NCBI GenBank assembly: GCA_033977485.1 | Contig: CM066987.1 | Coordinates: 87,080,588 to 87,144,587, forward strand | Length of the DNA stretch: 64,000 bases | Origin: Hydrangea macrophylla | Lineage: Eukaryota; Streptophyta; Magnoliopsida; Cornales; Hydrangeaceae | Direction of reading: 5' to 3' | Part shown: positions 56,565 to 64,000 of the stretch, piece by piece | Layout: every line of letters begins with the position of its first letter | Position numbering within the stretch: position 1 is the stretch's first letter | The notes under the pieces: model-generated | What the model was told of the DNA's origin: nothing | What the model saw: the letters and a program-made list of their open reading frames with translations, nothing else | Database searches by the model: none | Program-made: the position numbers and the translations under genes

Positions 56565-57698
56565 CATTGTATTATTGTAGCGGGGTCCCCTGTCTCTTCT
56601 TCTTCTGCTCATCACTCTGGCAAAGAGGTTCATTTGCATTTTTTCCAAACAAACACATCGTTATCTGTATGTATATGCATGTATATATATCTCTCTGCAT
56701 TTTATGCATTTGCGATTGCCGATAACATAGGGTTGGCTAGTTCATTCGATCTGGAGGTCTATTAATGTACCCTGTAATAGGTTTGTCGAATTAGACTTTG
56801 TAAACTATTGTTGTAAGCCCATCTAGACACCTTACATTACATCCCATAGAAGAGATTTGTATCTATTACATATTAAATATACAAACCTAATCTGTCAGTG
56901 TTGTTTGTAAGCTTCATTTCTGTGTAGATTGAGTTTCTAAGTATTTTCTTTCCCTAATTGTAACAAAGAAAGACGAGGTTATGATATCACTAATCAGTTT
57001 TTGTCCGATTGTTTTTATTAATCATGCTCAAAGTTAGGATTTTCTAATTATTTTCCTTTTTGTTCAACAATTGGCAGTGGTAAAACCATGATTTCTGAAG
57101 ACAATAGGAATTGAAGCAAAATGTGAGAACCAAAGTTCAGGCTGAAGGGGTGGCATTTCTAGATGCAAGTGGTCCTTCTTACTCCAGGTTAGTATGAGTG
57201 CGCCTGCGAGGTGACATTTTATGTATTTTACTTGCTATTTAGGGTTGTAAACCTTAACAAGTACGCCTGCGGGGTGGCGTTTTATGTGTTCTTGCTTTCT
57301 CTCTATGTTTGAAGATTATAAATGTAATGTGTGATGACTTGCCTCTTTGTTTCATCTTATTATGTGAACTTTTTTTTTGGGTGCTATGTAATTTTTTTGT
57401 GATGCTACAAAAGAGACACGTGTACTGTTTGTTAAGCTAATTACTATTTAACCCTCATCATTGAAACAACATCGCAGCCCTCTAATTGAACTCAGACTTG
57501 GAAGGAAGTACAAACCCATTTTCTGGTGCATTTTTATTCTCCCATTGCAGACCGTGTGTAGGATATGCATGCCGTTTGTTCTCATAAGTGTAGTTAGTCG
57601 TGTGTAATGTGTGGGTTCCGGTCTCGTGCCTCTCCAAGTTCCAGAACTCGTTTCGACACCCCAAAACCTCAAAATTTAGCTATAAAAGGTATCATCAG

Positions 57699-57739
<41 letters not shown>

Positions 57740-58701
57740 CACACACACATAATTCAAAAGTTTCGTTGCCATGCAATCAAATTAGCTTTCCTAAAAGAAC
57801 CTACGAATTCCACAAAACCAACAAGACAAGTATCCATAGGAAAAACCTGCCTTCGTAAACAAGGCAATGTTATCAACAGAAAAATATTAGATGGCAAGTC
57901 ACCACCAGTTTCAGTTTTGTAAGCTAACAGGCAAACCACCAAACCCAATCCATGAAACTTCAATTTCATAACAATAGCATTTTGGTATCAATCGATGCAA
58001 CTAAATTCCCAAAAAGTTTTGGTTATAGGAAACTATTCTAAGTACTAGCTTAGTAAATTGAGATTGTAGTGAACAAGCAATCATACTTCAGATTGTGTTC
58101 TCTAACCTCCCCAAAACAGTTGAGCATTTTAGTTTAGAATTTGGATTAGATACAGTTTTTTACACTTCTCCGAACAAACACATGAACCTCGAAATAGTGG
58201 TGCAAGAACCCACTTAGATCATTTTCTCCTACACATAAAAAATCAGTATAAAATCAAACTCAAAGCATCAAGATTGGTAATGGTCCAAAACACGTGTCTG
58301 TCAAAACACTAAATTCTCAACCATGAAACCAAAACAACACTAAAGCCTAAATTTCCATTAGGAGGGATATATCAAGCAATACCACTGGCAGGTACAATAG
58401 AAAACTAGAAGGAAAAATAATTAAATCAGTAAAAATGTATTACGAGGTGCCAAAGGTTAAAAAACAATGGCAAACTACCTTTAAAAGGCGATCAAAATCA
58501 CTTCAATATCAACCTAACATTACCAGCAAAACTTCTTAGGGCACTAATGTAAGGCTCTATTTCGTCCTTGGATTTCGGAAAACACTTTCTTTTGTTTGGA
58601 TACCAAGGAATAATAGTACGGAAAATAACAAGGCAAATATGGTAAAAAATAAATATAAAATTTTGGATTTTTTATAGTCATTCTCTTACTTTCTAAGGTA
58701 C
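56565..58701. other. Anonymous spacer before gypsy copy 2
   Basis: No supported gene. A (TC)n run followed by (AC)n lies at about 57703-57749. Two phrases CGCCTGCGAGGTGACATTTT and CGCCTGCGGGGTGGCGTTTT (57200, 57267) form a short direct repeat. Confidence 0.4.
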
Positions 58702-59333
58702 TGATATGTACAAAAATATCAGGTTAAAGTCAAACCTCGCCACCTCAGCAAAGAGAAGCCAAGTCACCTTGAATCTGGGTTGACTAATCAGCCATTCCGG
58801 GCAGCTACACCAAACCACCCGGTTCGGTCGAAAGCCCAGGCGTTCGTTCCAGGCTGACCCCACATGGGCGCACCTCTAGAAGGCGTGGTTGCTTGCCCAA
58901 CAAGTAACCAGATAGTATCCTATCTTAGCTAGAAGGCTAAATGGAAGGAGCAAGTGGTTTCCTAAACCGCGTAGGAAACTCTCCTAAAATCATGTAAATT
59001 GGTTGTAATCAGATTAAGCTTCCTAATCTGTAGACTTACCTTGTACGGGTGGTCTCTTGCACCTATAAACGAGGCCACCCATGCCCATTGAAGAGGGTCG
59101 CATTCTAAACCTATAGGAGAGCATATTCTACTCGCTTGTACACATACACCCGATCGGTTTGGCTGGTAGTGCCGCCTACTCTTTTGGCTCACCAGTTCCT
59201 GCCTTGTTAAGAGAAAGCGCACTGACGCACCCATAGATGTAGGTCACCTCATTAACGGGGCCGAACCACATCCAAATTTCATTGTGTTCATCTCTCCCTC
59301 TCAATCACTCTTACCCAGATTTTGGCATCATCA
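58702..59333 (+). repeat. Gypsy copy 2, 5' LTR, 632 bp
   Basis: Shares with copy 1 the blocks CCTAAACCGCGTAGGAAACT, GTAATCAGATTAAGCTTCCT, GGCTCACCAG and GGGGCCGAACCACAT. The first 250 bp are diverged. Confidence 0.8.
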
Positions 59334-59394
59334 GTTTAGCGATATGTGTGTGAAGCGTCCAGTTTCACATCAACAAATCTCTTGACTGATCAAC

Positions 59395-61150
59395 ATGCCC
59401 TCGAAGAAGGGTAAGAAAACTGCCGCTAAAATCGGTCAGGATCAAATCGGTCAGGAGGACTCACAGCCTGGCCGGCCGACTGCCTCTATGACCTCCGAGC
59501 AAGATACTACAGCTCTCACACAACTTCTAAAGGGCCAGTGACGAACCCAGCAGTAGATTAAAGCACTGTTGGCCTGGTAGGATGAGGTCCCCCAAATCTA
59601 GGAGCAGCCCGGGAAAGGTGTGCCCAACCGAAAGCCTTCGTGGGTCAGACAACATACCCACACTGCACCGGCATCCCCGCCGGGTTAGAGACAGCGCGGG
59701 ATAACGAGCGTAGCCAGGCTCCCAGGTGAACCAGACGATATGTCTGGGCAAACCCGTGCCGGGCAGGAGACACCAGAGACATCATCAATAGTAGGCGTGT
59801 TGCCAGGAAGGAGGGGCCAGGACATATAGCCCGGGAACTGGCTGATGATCCCCCAGCTAGGAGGCGGAGAGATCTTAAGCACACGATCACTTGGAGCCAG
59901 AGCCAGGTCCTGTCCCCAAGGACAACACAATTCAAAGAAGAGGCCTCATCGTCTGATCCAACCTATCGCTCGGACATAGAAAGGAAGACCGAGCAGAAAG
60001 ACGTGGATGCTTAAATCCAGGACCTGTAGAAATAGATCGAGCAACTAAGCCACAAGCAGTGCCATGATCACACCAACATAGAGACCGAGTCACCCTAAAC
60101 CATTTGGGTCACCGGGTTCCCCATCCCGCGAAAGTTTAAGCCACCGCATCTCAACTCTTACGATAAGACAAGAAGCCCCGTGGATCATGTTCATACCTAT
60201 AAGGACCACAAGGCGTTAGTCACCACCGTCGACGAGTTACTGTGCCTGGCCTTCCCCAGCACTCTCAAGGGGCCAATCGCGCAATAGTTCCACGCTCTTA
60301 AACCCTGAACGATTGGTGACTTCAAGACATTGAGCAAGCTTTTCATTAGTCAGTTCGTAGGGATGTTGGACCGGTCGCAACCGAATACCCAGCTACTGAA
60401 CGTCAAGCAACGTAAGGGGGAATCCTTAAAGGACTACGTGGACCATTTTATTCAGCAGAGGCTTCAAATCTGCCACTTGAACGAAACTGCTACTATCATG
60501 GCCTTCTGCTCGGGAGTTCAACAAACCAAAGTTGCTACGTCATTTCATCATGACCAATAGGCAACCCTGGTGGGACTCTTAGAAAGGGTCAGAAAGTACA
60601 TCGACATGGAGGAGTTTCTGAAGTCTAAGCGCGTTGACTTCATGGAGGATGAGTCCCCGAAAGCTAAAGGGAAATGTGAGGGCACTGAGAAGGGTCTGGG
60701 AAAGAAGCCCAGGCAAGATCAACAGAGAGGCAGTCGAGATCAGGCCCCGATTACCTTCACGCCACTTTCCCGGCCTATCCACGAGGTCATGGCTGCCGGT
60801 GAGATGCAGAGGCTACTCAGCAGCCAGCAAAGATGAAAAGCCTGCCCGGTAAGAGAAATTGGGATAAGTTTTGCTGCTTCCACAAAGACCACGGATATGA
60901 CACAGAGGATTGCTTTAAGCTTAAGATCGCCATTGAGAAGTTGATTGAGCAGGGCCACCTAGCCAAGTTCGTGGCAGTAGACAGACAACCTCGGCAAGAT
61001 GCCCGTGCTTCTAAGCAGCCGCGACCCCTTAGGCAGATCAATGTAATATCCAGAGGAACCTCGGGCGGAGGGATTCACAATCAGCCAGGAAGAGGCATGA
61101 TCGGGCATCCTGATCGGATGTCTGGCATGTCCAATCCACCAGCTTTCCCC
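59395..61150 (+). pseudogene. Gypsy copy 2 gag, broken
   Basis: ATG at 59395. The core reads FPIPRKFKPPHL-like, LSKLFISQFVGMLDRSQPNT (60330 on), and a zinc-knuckle-like FCCFHKDHGYDTEDC (60863 on). Multiple stops and shifts separate the pieces, for example TGA at about 59539 and TAG at about 60027. Confidence 0.75.
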
Positions 61151-61158
61151 CGACCAAT

Positions 61159-61758
61159 GTGTTAGTGTTCTCATCTGAGGACATGCTAGGCCTGCACTGC
61201 CCTCATGATGATCCGCTGGTGGTGACGATCTCTGTAGCAAACTATGTGGTCAAAAGGGTGTTGGTGGATATGGGCAGCTCCTCCGATATCATGTTCGTCT
61301 TAGCATTCGATCAGCTCGGGATATCCAGGGATCAGCTTCAACCAGTGGCCACTCCCCTGGTAGGTTTCAATGGGTCTAGCACACAACTGCTCGATACCAT
61401 CAAGCTCCTGGTTCTTATAGGGACTTACCCCCAACAGGCATTTGTACTGGCAAACTTCGTAGTTATAGAAGCCCCGTTCGCGTACAATGTCATCCTCGAG
61501 AGACCACTTCTCAACAAAGCCAAGGTGGTTGTGTCAACGTATAGCTTGGTGGTCAAGTTTCTAACCCCCCAGGGACCTAGAAGCTTACAGGGAGATCAAG
61601 CGACCGGTCGAAGCTACTACGTTAGCTCCCTACCTAGAGAGGTCATCACTGAAATGCTGAACATTCGAAAAATGGACTCGAGGGACCAAACAAATCGAGT
61701 AGGTTCGGTGGAAGAACTGGAGCAAGTGGTGCTAGACCCAAAGTTTCCCGACCGGTGA
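61159..61758 (+). pseudogene. Gypsy copy 2 protease and linker to RT
   Basis: The open frame of 199 codons reads VLVDMGSSSDIMF at 61258 on, where an aspartic protease has Asp-Thr-Gly; here Thr is Met (GAT-ATG-GGC). It is followed by FNAYNVILERPLLN-like FAYNVILERPLLNK, a hallmark of Tat proteases. The processing enzyme is probably weak or dead. The domain is entirely missing in copy 1. Confidence 0.75.
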
Positions 61759-61776
61759 GTTAGCATTGGCACTTTC

Positions 61777-63852
61777 TTGGAGCCGGGCCTCAAGGAAAAG
61801 TTGATCCGATCCCTGCAACGGAGCCAGGATGTCTTCGCTTGGAGCCATGAAGACATGCCTGGGATAGACCCTCGGATCATGTCTCTCATCGTCTCAACAT
61901 CAACCCAGACTCCCGGTTGGTCAAGCAAAAGAGGCAGGGTATGGCGGCCGAAAGGCAGGCTGCGGTATGTGAAGAAGTCGGAAGCTCCTAAAGGCAAATT
62001 CCATCTGAGCGGTCCATTATCCCGACTGGCTCAATGGGAAGTGGAGAATGTGTGTGGATTTCACAGACCTAAATAAGGCCTGTCCCAAGGATTGCTATCC
62101 ATTGTCCAGGATAGACCTCCTCGTGGACTCCATAGCCGGACATGCACTCCTCTCGTTCATGGATGCTTACTCGAGGTACAATCAAATCAGCATGTATCCC
62201 GGGGACGAAGAGAAGACCTCCATCATCATGGACTAAGGAATGTATGCTATAAGGTAATGCCCTTCAGCCTCAAAAATGTCGAGGCAACCTATCAACGCTT
62301 GGTCAATCATATGTTCAAAGACCTAATCGGGAAATCCATAGAAGTCTACGTTGATTATCTCTTGGTCAAAAGCCGAGACGAGTCTGACCATCTTGAACAT
62401 CTGGATAGGGCCTTCAGCATTTTGAGAAAGTTTAGAATGAGGTTGAACCCGACCAAGTGCACATTTGTCGTCTCGTCCGGGAAGTTTCTGGGATACCTAG
62501 TCAGCAGACTGGGTATCGAAGTAAACGCCGAGAAAATCCAGGCCATCATAAACATGCGGTTACCCAGGTCAACCAAAGAAGTTCAGAGCTTGGCCAGACG
62601 GGTCGCAGCATTGAACAGGTTTGTCTCTCGGGCAATCGACCAGTTTCTGCCATTTTTCAAAATCCTCCTCAAGGCCTTTCGGTGGATGGAAGAGTGCGAG
62701 GAGGCATTTCAGGGACTCAAGAAGTACTTGGCATCACCCCCTTTACTCTCAACACCCGTGCCAAATGAGGAATTATTCTTATATTTGGCAGTGCCACCCT
62801 CAGTAATCAGCTCGGCTCTCATCCTAGAAGAACACGGGATATAGTTCCCGGTCTACTACACCAGCCAAGCACTACAAGGCATGAAAAGCAGATACTCCGG
62901 CACAGAAAAGCTTGGCTTTGCCCTCATCACTTCTGCCCAAAGACTTCGCCCGTATTTTCAGGCCCACGCAATCATAGTTCTCACAGATCAGCCTCTCCGC
63001 CGGATCATGAGCAGGCCTAAAACATCCGGAAGGCTCGTCAAGTGGGCCTTGGAGTAGGAAGAATTCGACGTAACCTACCTACCCCGCACGGCAATCAAGG
63101 GACAGGCCATAGTAGATTTTCTAGTGGAATTCATATACCCAGAAGACCCAATAGAAGAGCATGACCCGCCCTACCTACTGCCTGGGCTATAAAAAGACAT
63201 ACCAACTTGGATACTTTACGTAGACGGGTCATCCAACAAGCAGAGTAGCGGGGCGGGGATCATCCTGACTACTCTCGACAGAATCCAGCTTGAGTATGCA
63301 TTACGATTTGGGTTCCAGGCCTCTAACAATGAGGCCGAGTACGAAGCCCTATTGGTTGGATTGTAATTGGCCATATCGATGGGTGTGCGACAAGTGCAGG
63401 GGGTATAGTGACTCCCAACTCGTAGTCAACCAAATTACCCAGGAGTATGAAGCTCGGGAAGATAGCATGGTTGCTTACCTTGCACTTGTCCGAATAGTCT
63501 CAAAGAAACTAGAAGGTTTTTTCATTACACAGATCCCCAAGGAAGAAAATACGAGGGTCGACTAACTAGCCCGCCTCGCCTCACCTCCGAGTTAGACTTG
63601 CCCAGGATAAGGATACAATACTTACCCGAGTCTAGTGTGATCAACTTGGATGGCATGGAGGTAAAACAGGTTGCCTTGGGCCCCAACTGGATGGATCCGA
63701 TCACAATGCTCCTCATGACTGGCATTCTACCGGAAACTAAGGAAGAAGCTCGCCGGGTAAAGTACCGGGCAGCCAAATATCACCTCGTTGATAGAATCTT
63801 CTACAAAAGGGGATTCTCTATCCCATATCTCTGTTGTGTCCACCCCACATAG
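61777..63852 (+). pseudogene. Gypsy copy 2 RT and RNase H domains, broken
   Basis: RT pieces in shifting frames: VFAWSHEDMPGIDPRIM, MCVDFTDLNKACPKDCYPLS, then YVDYLLVKS at 62347. The second catalytic Asp of the YVDD box is Tyr, so RT is dead. RNase H follows (LYLAVPPSVISSALI), then the second RNase H YVDGSSNKQSSGAG (63218 on) and NNEAEYEALLVGL with a TAA directly after, at the same codon as in copy 1. Confidence 0.8.
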
Positions 63853-64000
63853 GTCCAGCCAATATTGCATGAAATCCATGAAGGTGTTTGTGGTAACCAC
63901 ATAGGAGGTCGGGCACTCTCCCGAAAAGCCCTGCTATAGGGCTACTACTGGCCTACAATGGCTTGGACTTCCAGGAGTATGTCAAACAGTGCAACAAGGG
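63853..64000 (+). pseudogene. Gypsy copy 2 integrase start, cut by window
   Basis: Reads IHEGVCGNHIGGRALSRKAL, the zinc-binding start of integrase with both His present (copy 1 has lost one). A TAG follows and the window ends. Confidence 0.65.

Larger units (their letters stand above)
58702..64000 (+). mobile_element. Tat-like gypsy retrotransposon copy 2, cut by the window end
   Basis: The 5' LTR at 58702-59333 begins TGATATGT and ends GGCATCATCA, followed by a primer site like that of copy 1 (GTTTAGCGATATG). The coding part is collinear with copy 1 and on the same strand. It keeps the protease but carries more frameshifts. The 3' half lies outside the window. It is related to copy 1, not identical; LTR similarity is clear only in the second half. 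Confidence 0.85.

Noticed and set aside
57448..57672. 74-codon minus-strand ORF near a possible gene start
   Set aside because: No domain, no splice or promoter support; could be unannotated exon but not defensible.

Overview
This is a flowering-plant nuclear window, very probably a eudicot. It holds one recognisable host gene, an HKT-type sodium transporter on the + strand, embedded in nested transposable elements. The host gene has spliceosomal introns, and the elements are plant Ty1/copia and Ty3/gypsy LTR elements with initiator-Met or Asp-like primer sites, Helitron ends, hAT-like elements and foldback MITEs. I saw no tRNA, rRNA, CRISPR array or bacterial operon.

Layout. 1-400: probable end of a copia LTR with perfect heat-shock elements in front of a TATA box. 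400-2424: anonymous sequence with a (GA)n run and a foldback. 2425-14546: an internally deleted gypsy-like element with LTRs of about 4.27 kb, two accessory ORFs before a broken gag, and a 1.12 kb hAT-like insertion in its 3' LTR. 14547-16290: foldback MITEs. 16291-50630: the HKT gene, three exons (16548-17743, 42816-43043, 50432-50630) coding for 540 aa, with introns of 25.1 kb and 7.4 kb. 50631-58701: MITEs, Helitron 3' ends and AT-rich anonymous sequence. 58702-64000: 5' LTR and gag-pol of a second Tat-like gypsy copy that runs off the window.

Intron 1 holds an old antisense copia element (19236-23591), degenerate AT-rich repeats, a tandem hairpin array, Helitron ends, and a 15.1 kb Tat-like gypsy element (26164-41271) inserted into a short Helitron. 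That gypsy element contains a 3.2 kb solo-LTR-like insertion, a second undefined insertion, and on its opposite strand a four-exon gene whose splice sites and phases still fit. Intron 2 holds a young antisense copia element (43333-48133; its LTRs differ at about 3 of 323 positions), nested hAT-like elements and a cluster of MITEs with 9-bp target duplications, including a tandem array of three.

The HKT exons join in frame at GT/AG borders and keep the pore residues of Na+-selective class I HKT proteins, so the gene looks intact although the primary transcript would be about 34 kb. The transposon genes are all damaged, mostly by nonsense changes that fit C-to-T decay. Percent differences quoted are counted by eye over short samples.
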